64,000 bases of DNA from Limobrevibacterium gyesilva (GCF_025989185.1 NZ_JAPDNT010000014.1:21370-85369), one strand, 5' to 3'; positions 30,167 to 39,504 are shown, numbered from the stretch's first letter. Translations and numbers: made by a program. The notes: generated by a model from the sequence alone, not told the origin.

Positions 30167-30787
30167 ATGCCAGCCATGCCCGAGCCGAAGGGCGACCCGA
30201 CCCGGTCGTTGCCGAACATCGGCCTCAGGAGCACCGACCCGAAGGGCAGCCCGAGGATGAACGACCCGAAATCGGCGCCGCAGGCCGGCGCCGGCCTGCT
30301 GTTCCTGCGCGAGGAGGAAATCCGCGCCGCCCAGGACATGCTGTTTTTCGCCTATCGCGACTTCACCAACGTCGCCGACGTGATCCTGGAGGAGCTCGGC
30401 CTGGGCCGCGCCCACCACCGCGCGCTGCACTTCATCGGCCGCAATGCCGGCATGTCCGTGGGCGACCTGCTGGGCATCCTGCGCATCACCAAGCAAAGCC
30501 TCGCGCGCGTGCTCACCGCCCTGATCGAGCAGGGCTACGTTGCCCAGGCCCAGGGCCGCGCCGACCGCCGCCAACGCCTGCTGACCCTCACTGAAGCCGG
30601 CAAGGCGCTGGAGCGGCGCCTGTACGAGCGCCAGCGCGAGCGGCTGGTAGCGGCCTATCGCGAGGCCGGCGGCGCATCGGTCGAGGGGTTCAAGCGGGTG
30701 ATGCGCGGTATCATGGATGCGGATGCCCGCACCTATATGGACCAGGGCGACCAGGCCGGCCGCGACCCGCGCCCGCGCCAAGCCTGA
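30167..30787 (+). CDS. petP: MarR-family regulator, PetP-like
   Basis: A winged-helix regulator of 206 residues if the first ATG is used. The first 30 residues are low-complexity and may not be translated; ATG at 30257 is an alternative. The MarR core runs from about residue 45 to 190 with the helix-turn-helix in MSVGDLLGILRITKQSLARVL and the wing GRADRRQRLLTLTEAG. It lies 11 bp before a PetR-like response regulator. In Rhodobacter the petP-petR pair affects cytochrome bc1 gene expression; here the target is unknown. Confidence 0.85.
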   Translation: MPAMPEPKGDPTRSLPNIGLRSTDPKGSPRMNDPKSAPQAGAGLLFLREEEIRAAQDMLFFAYRDFTNVADVILEELGLGRAHHRALHFIGRNAGMSVGDLLGILRITKQSLARVLTALIEQGYVAQAQGRADRRQRLLTLTEAGKALERRLYERQRERLVAAYREAGGASVEGFKRVMRGIMDADARTYMDQGDQAGRDPRPRQA

Positions 30788-30798
30788 AGGAGCCGCCG

Positions 30799-31500
30799 AT
30801 GCCCGACGACGCGCTGATCCTGGTGGTCGATGACGACGTGCGGCTGCGCGGCCTGCTGCAACGCTACCTCGCCGAGAACGGCTTTCGTGTCACCGCCGCC
30901 CAGGACGCCGCCGAGGCCCGCGACCGGCTGCGCTTCCTGCAGCCCGACCTGATGGTGCTGGACGTGATGATGCCCGGGGAGACCGGCCTGTCGCTGACCG
31001 AGTCGCTGCGCCGCGACAACGCCGAGATCCCCGTCCTGCTGCTGACCGCCCGCGGCGCCCCGGAAGACCGCATCGCCGGCTTCGAGGCCGGGGCTGACGA
31101 CTACCTGCCCAAGCCGTTCGAGCCGAAGGAGCTGCTGCTGCGCATCCGTGCCATGCTGCGCCGCGCCGCCCCGCCTTTGCCCGTCATCGGTGCGCCCGCG
31201 GGCCCGGTGCAGCTCGGCCCCCTCAGCTTCGACACCGGCCGCGGCGAGTTGCGCGGTCCCGCCGGCCCGATCCGCCTGACCGGCGGCGAGGCGGCGCTGC
31301 TGACCGCCCTCGCCCGCCGGCCGAACGAGATCCTCTCGCGCGAGGATATCGCCGAAGCCCTGGACATGGACGAGGCGGGCGAACGCGCCATCGACGTCCA
31401 GGTGACCCGGCTGCGCCGCAAGATCGAAGCCGACCCGCGCGAACCCCGCTTCCTCCACACCGTCCGCGGCCGCGGCTACGTGCTCAAACCCGGGGCCTAG
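30799..31500 (+). CDS. petR: OmpR-family response regulator, PetR-like
   Basis: A 233-residue two-domain response regulator. The receiver has the acidic pair DDD at 11-13, the phospho-acceptor Asp55 (VLDVMMPG) and Lys105 (LPKPFEP). The C-terminal winged helix ends with DVQVTRLRRKIEADP and VRGRGYVL, typical of OmpR-type DNA binding. It starts 11 bp after the MarR gene and ends one base before the kinase, so the three form an operon. Confidence 0.94.
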   Translation: MPDDALILVVDDDVRLRGLLQRYLAENGFRVTAAQDAAEARDRLRFLQPDLMVLDVMMPGETGLSLTESLRRDNAEIPVLLLTARGAPEDRIAGFEAGADDYLPKPFEPKELLLRIRAMLRRAAPPLPVIGAPAGPVQLGPLSFDTGRGELRGPAGPIRLTGGEAALLTALARRPNEILSREDIAEALDMDEAGERAIDVQVTRLRRKIEADPREPRFLHTVRGRGYVLKPGA

Positions 31501-31501
31501 G

Positions 31502-32836
31502 ATGCGGGTCCGGTTGCCGCTGCGCAGCGGGATGGTGAAGCGGTTCCTGCCGCGCTCGTTGCTGGGGCGGACGCTGCTGATCGTGCTGGTGCCGCTGGTG
31601 GTGGTGCAGGCGGTGGCGCTGCAGATCTTCTACGGCTCGCATCTCGACGTCGTCTCGCGCCGCCTGTCGGCGAGCGTGGCCGGCGAGATCGCCACCACCG
31701 TGGAGTTGCTGCAGCGCCTGCCCGGCGAGGCGGACCGGGCCTGGGTGCTGCAGAACGCCTGGGAGCAGTACGAGCTGGCGATGCGCCTGCTGCCGGATGC
31801 GGTGGTGCCGCAGGGGCGGCGGCCCGGTTTTCTGGAGCCGCGCAATTCCGGCCTGGTGGCGGCGTTGCGCGACAAGGTGCGGCGCCCCTTCACTATCGAC
31901 TGGGCCTCCGACCCGCTATCCGTGCTGATCCGGGTGCAGCTGCCGGACGCGGTGCTGGAGGTCGAGGCCCCGCGCAAGCGGCTGTATGCGGCCACGTTCT
32001 ACGTGTTCGTGCTGTGGCTGGTGGGGTCGTCGTTGCTGGTGTTCGGCATCGCGACGCTTTTCCTGCGTAACCAGGTGCGAGCGCTCAGCCGGCTGGCCGG
32101 CGCCGCCGAGGCGTTCGGAATGGGCCGCGACATCGGCCCGATCAAGCCGGAAGGGGCCGCCGAGGTGCGGCAGGCGGCGGCGGCGTTCAACCGGATGCAG
32201 GAGCGCATCCGCCGGTTCCTGCAGCAGCGCACCGAGATGCTGGCGGGCGTGTCGCACGACCTGCGCACGCCGCTGACCCGGCTGCGGCTGGCGCTCGCGG
32301 TGATGCCGTCCACCGAGGCGCTGCGCCAGGACATCGCCGACATGACCGGCGACGTGGAAGAGATGGAGCGGATGATCGGCGCCTATCTCGCCTTCGCGCG
32401 TGGCGAGGGCACGGAGCAGGCGCAGCCCACCGACCTGTCGGCGGTGCTCGAGGACGTGGTGGCGGGGGCGCGGCGCACCGGCGCGGACGTGGCGCTGCGG
32501 GTGCCGGCCGATCTGGTGCTGCCGCTGCGCCCGGACGCGATCCGCCGGGCCGTCACCAACCTCGTCGACAATGCCTGCCGCCACGCCCGCCATGTCGCCC
32601 TCGCCGCGGGACGGCTGGGCGAGCGCCTGGTGCAGGTGACGGTGGACGACGACGGGCCGGGCATTCCGCCGGACCGGCGCGAGGACGCGTTCCGCCCGTT
32701 CGAGAGTGCGGCCGCCGGTGGGACCGGGCTCGGCCTGACCATTGCACGCGACATCGTGCGCGCGCATGGCGGCGACATCATGCTGGAAGAAAGCCCGCTG
32801 GGCGGGCTGCGCGCCCGGATTCAGCTACCCGTCTAG
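31502..32836 (+). CDS. EnvZ-like sensor histidine kinase
   Basis: A 444-residue inner-membrane kinase and presumed partner of the upstream response regulator. It has two membrane segments (about 22-45 and 160-185) around a periplasmic domain of about 115 residues, a HAMP linker, the phospho-acceptor His252 in SHDLRTPLTR, and an ATP-binding domain with NLVDNACRHA, DDGPGIP and GTGLGLTIARDI. The stimulus is unknown. Its 3' end overlaps the convergent methyltransferase gene by 12 bp. Confidence 0.93.
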   Translation: MRVRLPLRSGMVKRFLPRSLLGRTLLIVLVPLVVVQAVALQIFYGSHLDVVSRRLSASVAGEIATTVELLQRLPGEADRAWVLQNAWEQYELAMRLLPDAVVPQGRRPGFLEPRNSGLVAALRDKVRRPFTIDWASDPLSVLIRVQLPDAVLEVEAPRKRLYAATFYVFVLWLVGSSLLVFGIATLFLRNQVRALSRLAGAAEAFGMGRDIGPIKPEGAAEVRQAAAAFNRMQERIRRFLQQRTEMLAGVSHDLRTPLTRLRLALAVMPSTEALRQDIADMTGDVEEMERMIGAYLAFARGEGTEQAQPTDLSAVLEDVVAGARRTGADVALRVPADLVLPLRPDAIRRAVTNLVDNACRHARHVALAAGRLGERLVQVTVDDDGPGIPPDRREDAFRPFESAAAGGTGLGLTIARDIVRAHGGDIMLEESPLGGLRARIQLPV

Positions 32837-33655
32837 CCGGGCAATCATTTCGGTGGGCGCGATCAGGCCGCGTTCCAGGTTGCCGATCATGTTGGCGGTC
32901 TTCTGCCGGAAGTCCGGCCCCATCAGGATCGGCAGGCCGAGCGGCGGCGGCCCGGTCTCGGCCTGACGGGCCTTCATGGCGCCGAAGAAGGCGATGGCGA
33001 AATCGCGCCGGTCGCGTTCCGCCGTGACCGCGAACCCGGCCGCCCGCAGCGCGGCGCGATAGGCGGGGGCGGCGGCGACGAAGCTGGTTTCGGGCCGGCT
33101 CGCCCACGGCACCGGGAAATCGAGCGCGCCCTCGCCCACACGCATCACGTCATAGACCGCGAGGAAGCCGCCGGGCCGCAGCACCCGGCGCACGCCGGCA
33201 AACAGCGCCGGCTTGTCGGCGATGTTCATGCCGACATGGAGCATGTAGGCGCCATCGAAACTGGCGTCCGGAAACGGCAGGTCGAGGGCGCTGCCCTGCT
33301 GGAAGCGCACCTTGCCGCCGAGCCCGGTGCGCCGGGCGAGGCTGCGGGCGACGGCCACGTATTCCTCGGTGAGATCGATGCCGGTGACGCGGCAGTCATG
33401 CGCCAGCGCGAAATACCGGGCCGCCCCGCCGATGCCGCTGCCGATGTCGAGCAGGTGGCGGCCGGGCGCCAGAGCGAGCTGCGCGGCCAGGTCGGCCGTG
33501 GCCTGGCGGCCGCCGATATGGAACTCGTCCACCGGCGCAAGGTCGGCGGGATCGAGCCGGTCCGGATCCTTGCCCTGTCCCACCAGGGCCTCCAGGATCG
33601 CCTGCTCCAGCCCACCATGCGCGTAATGACCGGCAACGTCGTGTTCGATGGTCAT
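32825..33655 (-). CDS. class I SAM-dependent methyltransferase
   Basis: A 276-residue methyltransferase. The SAM-binding motif I is HLLDIGSGIGGAARYFA (about residues 68-84), followed by the acidic motif II (GIDLTEEYV) and LPFPDASFDGAYMLHVGMNI. The order of parts resembles sarcosine/dimethylglycine or tocopherol-type small-molecule methyltransferases. The substrate is not inferable. It starts with ATG at 33655 and ends within the kinase gene. Confidence 0.85.
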   Translation of the reverse strand: MTIEHDVAGHYAHGGLEQAILEALVGQGKDPDRLDPADLAPVDEFHIGGRQATADLAAQLALAPGRHLLDIGSGIGGAARYFALAHDCRVTGIDLTEEYVAVARSLARRTGLGGKVRFQQGSALDLPFPDASFDGAYMLHVGMNIADKPALFAGVRRVLRPGGFLAVYDVMRVGEGALDFPVPWASRPETSFVAAAPAYRAALRAAGFAVTAERDRRDFAIAFFGAMKARQAETGPPPLGLPILMGPDFRQKTANMIGNLERGLIAPTEMIARLDG

Positions 33656-33740
33656 GGGGCGGCTCCGGCCGATCGATGATCACGGCGTATGGAAAGAGGC
33701 CGGCGATGGCGCGCTGCCACCGCCGGAAACGAAAGCAGGC

Positions 33741-34229
33741 TCAGCGCTTGGCGGCGTTGGCCTGCTCCATCAGGCGCTTCACCTCGTCCATCGCCTCGGC
33801 GAAGCGCTTGTTGAGCGTGTTCAGCGCCTCGCCGTTGGCCCGCTGGATCAGGTCCGACAGCTCCCTGGTGTTGGCGACCGCGTGTTCGTAGGAGCGTTTC
33901 AGCAACTCGGCATGCTTGGCTGCCTTGACCTGCGGCGCATCGGCGCTGGCCAGCGCGGACATGGTCTCGGTCAGCTCGGTCATGGTCTGCTGCATGATTT
34001 CCATGTGGCGCTTGGCCACGGCCTGGGCGCCTTCCAGGGCGATGCGGTTGGCCGCCGACATGGCCTCCATGTTGCGCTTCTGCGCCGTCAGCAGCGCCTC
34101 CATGTCGGGCATAGCGGGAAATTTCAGCTCGGCGAACATCTTGGTGAATTCCTCGGCGGCGTTCTTCGCCTGCCCCATCGCCGCGGCAAACGGGGTATCG
34201 CCGCCAGATTTCTTTGAATCGCTTGGCAT
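33741..34229 (-). CDS. phasin family protein
   Basis: A 162-residue, almost wholly alpha-helical protein with amphipathic helices and few aromatic residues, matching the alphaproteobacterial phasin family. The typical core ALLTAQKRNMEAMSAANRIALEGAQAVAKR starts near residue 45. Phasins coat polyhydroxyalkanoate granules and control their size and number. No phaC synthase or depolymerase is in the window. Confidence 0.9.
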   Translation of the reverse strand: MPSDSKKSGGDTPFAAAMGQAKNAAEEFTKMFAELKFPAMPDMEALLTAQKRNMEAMSAANRIALEGAQAVAKRHMEIMQQTMTELTETMSALASADAPQVKAAKHAELLKRSYEHAVANTRELSDLIQRANGEALNTLNKRFAEAMDEVKRLMEQANAAKR

Positions 34230-34387
34230 CTCCGGCTCCTGCTGTGATTGCTTGCCCGCTTCAGGCCCGCGTCATCCCCCGCCCCGGATTGAACACCGGC
34301 TTCCCGCGCCGCCTGCCGCGACCCTCCTGATTTACGGGACGTGGGACGCGGTCACAACCCGAACGCGATGGCACGTTTGCGACGAAC

Positions 34388-35101
34388 TCATGAAACGTCA
34401 GGCGGTGGCCCGAGCGGCGGTTCGGACGACGGCTCCGTGGGCGGCGGCTCGGGGGCCGGCGGCGCGGGGGCTGGCGGCTCGGGGGCCTCGCCTTCGGCCA
34501 CCGGCGCCTCGTGCGGCCGGGGGGCGCGCGCCGGGGGCCGGCGCGGGTGCAGCCAGCTCTCCGCGTGCTCGGCGCGCGCCAGCGCGTGGTCCAGCGCCGC
34601 CATGGTGGCGGCAAGATCCAGGCTCTCGTCGTGCCGCCAGGCGCGGACGGTCCACAGCCATACGCCCAGCAATCCCTTGGTGCGCAGCCGGCCGCGCGGG
34701 CCGGTCGCCGGGATGCCGGCGCCGTCCAGCATCCAGCCCATGCTGCACAGGTTGGCGGCGGCCAGCATCAGCGCCAGCGGGGGATCGCAGGGCAGCGCCT
34801 GCAGCAACGCCAGCACGCCGGGGCGGTGCGCCTGCAGCACGTCGATGCGGCGCATCAGGATGTCGAACAGCCGGTCGCGCACCGGGCCTTCGGCAATGAC
34901 GCCGGCGAGGGCGTTCTGATCGGCGAGCCGGCCGAAGCGGATCAGCACCACGCCGCGGCCGGGGAAGCGGGCGCGGGCGCGGTCCAGCGGCAGCGCGGCG
35001 TGGCGTGCGGCATCGGCCACGCGCATCCGATGCCAGCCGCGTTGGGCCGCGACCTCGAACGCGGCAGCGATCAGCGCACGATCGAACTCGGTGTCGTCCA
35101 T
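34388..35101 (-). CDS. TetR/COQ9-like helical protein with proline-rich tail
   Basis: A 237-residue protein. Residues 1-60 look like a TetR-type helix-turn-helix (ALIAAAFEVAAQRGWHRMRVADAARHAALP), followed by an all-helical domain to about residue 185 and then a Pro/Glu-rich tail (about 190-237) that is probably disordered. COQ9, a ubiquinone-synthesis lipid-binding protein, has the same TetR-derived fold, so either identity is possible. The start at 35101 fits the motif. It is 31 bp after proC on the same strand. Confidence 0.65.
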   Translation of the reverse strand: MDDTEFDRALIAAAFEVAAQRGWHRMRVADAARHAALPLDRARARFPGRGVVLIRFGRLADQNALAGVIAEGPVRDRLFDILMRRIDVLQAHRPGVLALLQALPCDPPLALMLAAANLCSMGWMLDGAGIPATGPRGRLRTKGLLGVWLWTVRAWRHDESLDLAATMAALDHALARAEHAESWLHPRRPPARAPRPHEAPVAEGEAPEPPAPAPPAPEPPPTEPSSEPPLGPPPDVS

Positions 35102-35132
35102 GGCGCAAACATGGGGCCGCAATGGCCCGCTG

Positions 35133-35939
35133 TCACCCCGCGAGTTCGCGCGAACGGGCGGTGGCGGCGGCGATCGCGCGGGAAATTGCGCTCGGCCAGG
35201 CGTCGTCGGCCATCAGCACGGCCAACGCCCGTTCCGTGGTGCCCTTGGGGCTGGTGACGGCGCGGCGCAGCGCCGCCGCGTCCTCGCGGCTGGCGGCCAG
35301 CAGAGCGCCGGAGCCTGACACGGTCTGGCGCGCCAGCAGGCGGGCGAGGTCGGCGGGGATGCCCTGCTCGATCGCGGCACGTTCCAGCAGCTCGGCCAGC
35401 AGGAACACATAGGCCGGGCCCCCGCCGGAAACCGCGGTGACCGGGTCGATCAGGCCCTCGTCGTCCACCCAGGCCACGGCGCCGATGGCCGCCAGCAGGG
35501 TGTCGCACAAGTCGCGCTGGGACGGCGTAACGCCCGGGCCAGCGCAGGCGACGGTGACGCCCTGGCGCACCGCCGCCGGCGTGTTGGGCATGGCGCGCAC
35601 GATGGCCGCATCCGCTCCCAGCAGTGCACCGAGGCCGGCGATGGTGCGGCCGGCCATGATCGACAGCATGACCGCGGACCCCGCGAACCGGGCGTAAAGG
35701 GGCAGCGTCTCGGCGGCGTTCTGCGGCTTCACCGCCAGCACCACCGCCGCGGGCGTGAAGCCGGCCGGGATGTCGGCGGCGGCGGCGGCGACGGTCACGC
35801 CGGCGCCCGGCGAAGCGGGCAGCGTGGGGTCCACTGCCACCGACGGCGCCAATCCGCGCTCGCGCCAACCGGCCAGCATCGCCCCGCCCATCTTGCCGAA
35901 ACCCACCAGCAGGATGGGCGGGATCGTCGTGCCGGTCAT
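35133..35939 (-). CDS. proC: pyrroline-5-carboxylate reductase
   Basis: Last step of proline synthesis. It has 268 residues, the family's usual length. The N-terminal Rossmann loop is LLVGFGKMGGAML, followed by VVLAVKPQN, VRAMPNTPAAV and the C-terminal signature AVSGGGPAYVFLLAE. The start at 35939 lies four bases after the ybjN stop, so the two are co-translated. Confidence 0.95.
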   Translation of the reverse strand: MTGTTIPPILLVGFGKMGGAMLAGWRERGLAPSVAVDPTLPASPGAGVTVAAAAADIPAGFTPAAVVLAVKPQNAAETLPLYARFAGSAVMLSIMAGRTIAGLGALLGADAAIVRAMPNTPAAVRQGVTVACAGPGVTPSQRDLCDTLLAAIGAVAWVDDEGLIDPVTAVSGGGPAYVFLLAELLERAAIEQGIPADLARLLARQTVSGSGALLAASREDAAALRRAVTSPKGTTERALAVLMADDAWPSAISRAIAAATARSRELAG

Positions 35940-35943
35940 GCGT

Positions 35944-36447
35944 TCAGGCTTCGCCGACGCATTCGAGCATGGCGGCCTGCAGCGCCTCGGCCGGGGCCTT
36001 GCCGCCCCACAGCACGAACTGGAAGGCGGGGAAGAAGCGTTCGCATTCGGTAATCGCGATATCCACCATGTCCTCCAGGCTCTCGGCGGAGGCGCCGGGG
36101 GCGCCGCGCAGCAGCACGGCATGGCGGAACACCGGCATGCCGTCGTCGGCGTCCATGCCGAAATGGCCGATCCACAGGCGTTCGTTGGCCAGCGCCAGCA
36201 ATTCGTACAGCGCGGCGCGGCGCTTCTCCGGCACCTTCAGGTCGAAGGCGCAGGTGAAGTGCATGGCGCTGATCTCGTGCGACCAGCTGAAATACAGCCC
36301 GTAGTCGCACCACTTGCCCGGCGCCTCGGCCGCCATTTCCGAGTCGTTGCGCCGGTCGAAGACCCAGTCGTTCGCGGCGACGATCTGCTCCATCACATCG
36401 AGGGGATTGGCGGCGTTGTCCTGGATGGTGCTCATGAGAGCTGGCAT
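35944..36447 (-). CDS. YbjN-domain protein
   Basis: A 167-residue protein of the YbjN / type III chaperone-like family, whose members are implicated in stress or motility regulation without a defined activity. It has the alternating alpha-beta pattern and conserved FDRRNDSEMAAEAPGKW near the N-terminus. The ATG at 36447 is preferred over that at 36435 because it has a GGGAG site seven bases upstream. About 217 bp separates it from ubiK; that gap holds only a weak 6-bp hairpin at 36628-36646. Confidence 0.8.
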   Translation of the reverse strand: MPALMSTIQDNAANPLDVMEQIVAANDWVFDRRNDSEMAAEAPGKWCDYGLYFSWSHEISAMHFTCAFDLKVPEKRRAALYELLALANERLWIGHFGMDADDGMPVFRHAVLLRGAPGASAESLEDMVDIAITECERFFPAFQFVLWGGKAPAEALQAAMLECVGEA

Positions 36448-36664
36448 GGGAGGTCTCCCGGGTGGAGGAAGGCCGAGTAGCACATGCCGGCATTGCCGGA
36501 CATGGCCCGCGCGGCGGACATGGAACCCGTTATGGTGCCGGCCGGGCCCCCTGCGCGACACGCCCTGTACCCTACCGGGCAGGCAAACCGTGCCGCAAGG
36601 GGTCAAGGGCCAGCATAGTCAAGTTAATGCGTCGTCTCATGACGCACCGCAATATAAATCCTTG

Positions 36665-36982
36665 TCATGCGATCATGCCGGGGCCGCCGCCTTCGGGGCG
36701 GCCGGCGCTCTCCAGTGCCGCCACGCGCGACTCGAGGGCCTCCAGCCGGGCTTGCATTCCGGCCAGCCGGGCCTCGGCCGCTTCCTGCCCGGCGCGGGCG
36801 TTGGCGGCCATTTCCATGGCGGCGTCCAGCTCTTCCCTGCGGACGAGGTCGAGGCGGCGGACCGTCTCGTCGATACGCGCGCGGGCCAGCGCCTCGGCCT
36901 CGTCGCGCAGACCGGACAGCGCCGACAGCGCCCCGCCCGCCACGCCGGCGAGGTCGTCGAAGATGCGGGGGCGTTCGGTCAT
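36665..36982 (-). CDS. ubiK: accessory factor UbiK family (BMFP domain)
   Basis: A 105-residue coiled-coil protein of the BMFP/UbiK family, an accessory factor of aerobic ubiquinone synthesis that trimerises and binds membranes. It has the N-terminal amphipathic region (IFDDLAGVAGGALSALSGL) and a heptad-rich C-terminal half (ARLAGMQARLEALESRVAALE). It diverges from the heptose epimerase with 74 bp between starts. Confidence 0.88.
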   Translation of the reverse strand: MTERPRIFDDLAGVAGGALSALSGLRDEAEALARARIDETVRRLDLVRREELDAAMEMAANARAGQEAAEARLAGMQARLEALESRVAALESAGRPEGGGPGMIA

Positions 36983-37056
36983 GGCAACCTCCTGTGGTTA
37001 GCGGGTTCAACCGCATGGCTTTCCCCGGCTCGTCGTGGCCCGTATACCGTGCCGCC

Positions 37057-38031
37057 ATGATCCTGGTCACCGGCGGCGCCGGCTTCATCGGCTCGAACCT
37101 GCACGCCGCCCTGGCCGGGCGCGGGCTGGAAACCGTGGTTGTGGACCGGCTGCGCGCCGAGGGGAAGTGGCGAAACCTGGCCCATCACCCGCCGGCGCGC
37201 CTGGTGCCGCCCGAGGCGCTGGACGATTTCCTGGCCACCCACCCGCCGCTGGAGATGGTGTTCCATCTGGGCGCCGTCAGCAGCACCACCGCGACCGACG
37301 GCGACCTGGTCTGGGCCAGCAATGTCGAGCTGTCCTTGCGGCTGTGGCGCTGGTGCGCGGTGCGGAGGGTTCGCTTCGTCTACGCCTCCTCCGCCGCGAC
37401 CTATGGCGACGGCGCCGCCGGCTTCGACGACGACATGGCGGCCCTCGGCCGGCTGCAGCCGCTGAACCTGTACGGGTGGAGCAAGCACGCCTTCGACCTG
37501 CAGGTGGCGCGCATGGTCGGCGTCGGGCAGCCGCGGCCGCCGCAATGGGCCGGGCTCAAGTTCTTCAACGTCTATGGCCCGAACGAATACCACAAGGGCG
37601 GCATGATCTCGGTCGTGAAGGTCAAGCACGACGAGGTCCTCGCCGGCAAGGCGCCCCGCCTGTTCCGCTCCGACCGCGCCGACCTCGCGGACGGCCAGCA
37701 GCGGCGCGACTTCATCTGGGTGGGCGACGTGGTGGCCGTGCTGCTGTGGCTGCTGGACACGCCGGACGTGAGCGGCCTGTTCAACCTGGGCACCGGCACC
37801 GCGCGCAGCTATCTCGACCTCGCGCACGCCGTGTGCAGCGCCGCCGGCGCCGCGCCCCAGGTGGAGTTCGTGGACATGCCCGACCGGCTGCGCGGCCAGT
37901 ACCAGTCCTTCACCCAGGCCGCCATGGAGCGGCTGCGGGCCGCCGGATATCCCGGCCAGTTCACCCCGCTGGAAGAAGGCGTCACCCGCTACGTGCGCGA
38001 CTTCCTGCGCCAACCGGACCCATACCTGTAA
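37057..38031 (+). CDS. hldD: ADP-L-glycero-D-manno-heptose 6-epimerase
   Basis: Converts the D-glycero to the L-glycero form of ADP-heptose for lipopolysaccharide core. The 324-residue extended SDR has the NAD loop TGGAGFIGSNL, the catalytic Tyr-x-x-x-Lys as YGWSK, and the family stretch KFFNVYGPNEYHKG. The stop codon shares one base with the ATG of lgt (TAATG), so they are coupled. Confidence 0.93.
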   Translation: MILVTGGAGFIGSNLHAALAGRGLETVVVDRLRAEGKWRNLAHHPPARLVPPEALDDFLATHPPLEMVFHLGAVSSTTATDGDLVWASNVELSLRLWRWCAVRRVRFVYASSAATYGDGAAGFDDDMAALGRLQPLNLYGWSKHAFDLQVARMVGVGQPRPPQWAGLKFFNVYGPNEYHKGGMISVVKVKHDEVLAGKAPRLFRSDRADLADGQQRRDFIWVGDVVAVLLWLLDTPDVSGLFNLGTGTARSYLDLAHAVCSAAGAAPQVEFVDMPDRLRGQYQSFTQAAMERLRAAGYPGQFTPLEEGVTRYVRDFLRQPDPYL

Positions 38032-38840
38032 TGCTGCCCGTGCTGCTGTTCCCGCAATTCGACCCGGTCATCATCCAGGTCGGGCCGCTGGCCATACGCT
38101 GGTATGCCCTGGCCTATATCGTGGGCCTCGTGCTCGGCTGGCGTCTGGTGCGCCGGCTGGCGCAGCAGGCCCCGGTGGTGGCGACGCCCGTGCAGGTGGA
38201 CGACTTCCTCACCTGGGCCACGCTCGGCGTGGTGCTGGGCGGCCGGCTGGGCTACGTGCTGTTCTACCAGCCCGACCGGTTCCTGGCCGCGCCGCTGGAG
38301 ATCTTCGCGGTCTGGCAGGGCGGCATGTCGTTCCATGGCGGCATGCTCGGTGTCGCCATCGCCATCATCTGGTTCTGCCGCCGCCAGCGCATCCCCATCC
38401 TGGGCTTCGCCGACCGCATCGCCGTCGCCGCCCCGATCGGCCTGGGGCTCGGCCGCGTCGCCAACTTCATCAACGGCGAGCTGTGGGGCCGGCCCGCGCC
38501 GGAAGACCTGCCCTGGGCCATGATCTTTCCCACCGGCGGGCCGGTTGCGCGCCACCCGAGCCAGATCTATCAGGCGCTGATGGAAGGGCTGATCCTGTTC
38601 GTGGTCATGTTCGCCCTGTCGCGCCGGGAGGCTTTGCGCGCCCGCTTCGGCCTGTTGACCGGCATCTTCCTGACCGGATACGCCCTCGCCCGCATCATCG
38701 GCGAGCTCTTCCGCCAGCCGGACGCCTTCCTGGGCTTCCTGTTCGCCGGCGCCACCATGGGGCAGTTGCTGTCCGTGCCCATGCTGCTGGTCGGCCTTGC
38801 CCTGGTCGTGCGTGCGAAACCCCAGCCCGTTTCACCATAA
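38031..38840 (+). CDS. lgt: prolipoprotein diacylglyceryl transferase
   Basis: Transfers diacylglycerol from phosphatidylglycerol to the lipobox Cys of prolipoproteins in the inner membrane. It has 269 residues and about seven membrane segments. The family signature is visible as GLGLGRVANFINGELWGR, plus WQGGMSFHGGMLG (catalytic His) and RHPSQIYQALMEG. Two lipoproteins in this window (24380, 47768) are potential substrates. It is followed by the CMD/AhpD-like gene rather than midA, its common partner. Confidence 0.96.
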   Translation: MLPVLLFPQFDPVIIQVGPLAIRWYALAYIVGLVLGWRLVRRLAQQAPVVATPVQVDDFLTWATLGVVLGGRLGYVLFYQPDRFLAAPLEIFAVWQGGMSFHGGMLGVAIAIIWFCRRQRIPILGFADRIAVAAPIGLGLGRVANFINGELWGRPAPEDLPWAMIFPTGGPVARHPSQIYQALMEGLILFVVMFALSRREALRARFGLLTGIFLTGYALARIIGELFRQPDAFLGFLFAGATMGQLLSVPMLLVGLALVVRAKPQPVSP

Positions 38841-38852
38841 TCGAGGAACCCC

Positions 38853-39488
38853 ATGCCGCAGCCCGACCACATCTCCGTCCTCGGCGTTCCCGATGCCGGC
38901 ACGCTGGACGACGACCTCAAGGCGATCTGGGCGAAATGCGTGGAGAAGCTGGGCTTCGTGCCCAACGTCTATTCCACCTACAGCCTGCGGCCGCAGCGCC
39001 TGCGCAACTTCATGGCCATGTACAACGAGATCATGCTGTCGCCGTCGGGCCTGTCGAAGCTCGAGCGCGAGATGGTGGCGGTCGTCGTGTCCTCGGCCAA
39101 CCGCTGCTACTACTGCCTGGTGGCGCATGGGGCGGCGGTGCGGATGCTGTCCGGCGATCCCGAGCTGGGCGAGATGATGGCGCTGAACTACCGGGTGGCG
39201 AAGCTCGATGCGCGGCAGCGGGCGATGCTGGATTTCGCCTGGAAGATGACGACCACGCCGCATCTGATCGGTGACGCCGACCGCGACGCGCTGCGCGCCC
39301 ATGGCCTCGGCAACGAGGACCTGTTCGACCTTGCGGAGACGGTGGCGTTCTTCAACCTGTCGAACCGCATGGCCTCGGCGACCGACATGATGCCGAACCG
39401 CGAGTACCACGACGCGGTGCGTTCGCCCGCCACCCCCGCCGCCGCCAAGGCGAAGAAGGTGCCGGCGGAGCCGGGCGCGGCCCGTTGA
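38853..39488 (+). CDS. CMD/AhpD-like peroxidase-related protein
   Basis: A 211-residue protein of the carboxymuconolactone decarboxylase/AhpD superfamily, peroxidase-related subfamily. The redox motif is CYYCLVAHG (CxxC with a His three residues on) at about residue 85. AhpD-like proteins reduce peroxides via the CxxC pair. The last 25 residues are Ala/Lys/Pro-rich and probably disordered. It lies 12 bp after lgt on plus and meets ychF tail to tail. Confidence 0.85.
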   Translation: MPQPDHISVLGVPDAGTLDDDLKAIWAKCVEKLGFVPNVYSTYSLRPQRLRNFMAMYNEIMLSPSGLSKLEREMVAVVVSSANRCYYCLVAHGAAVRMLSGDPELGEMMALNYRVAKLDARQRAMLDFAWKMTTTPHLIGDADRDALRAHGLGNEDLFDLAETVAFFNLSNRMASATDMMPNREYHDAVRSPATPAAAKAKKVPAEPGAAR

Positions 39489-39504
39489 TCAGACGTTCGA
39501 TTGA

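Noticed and set aside
36628-36646. Hairpin downstream of ubiK (TGCGTC...GACGCA)
   Set aside because: Only six base pairs with a seven-base loop and no T-tract; too weak to call a terminator.
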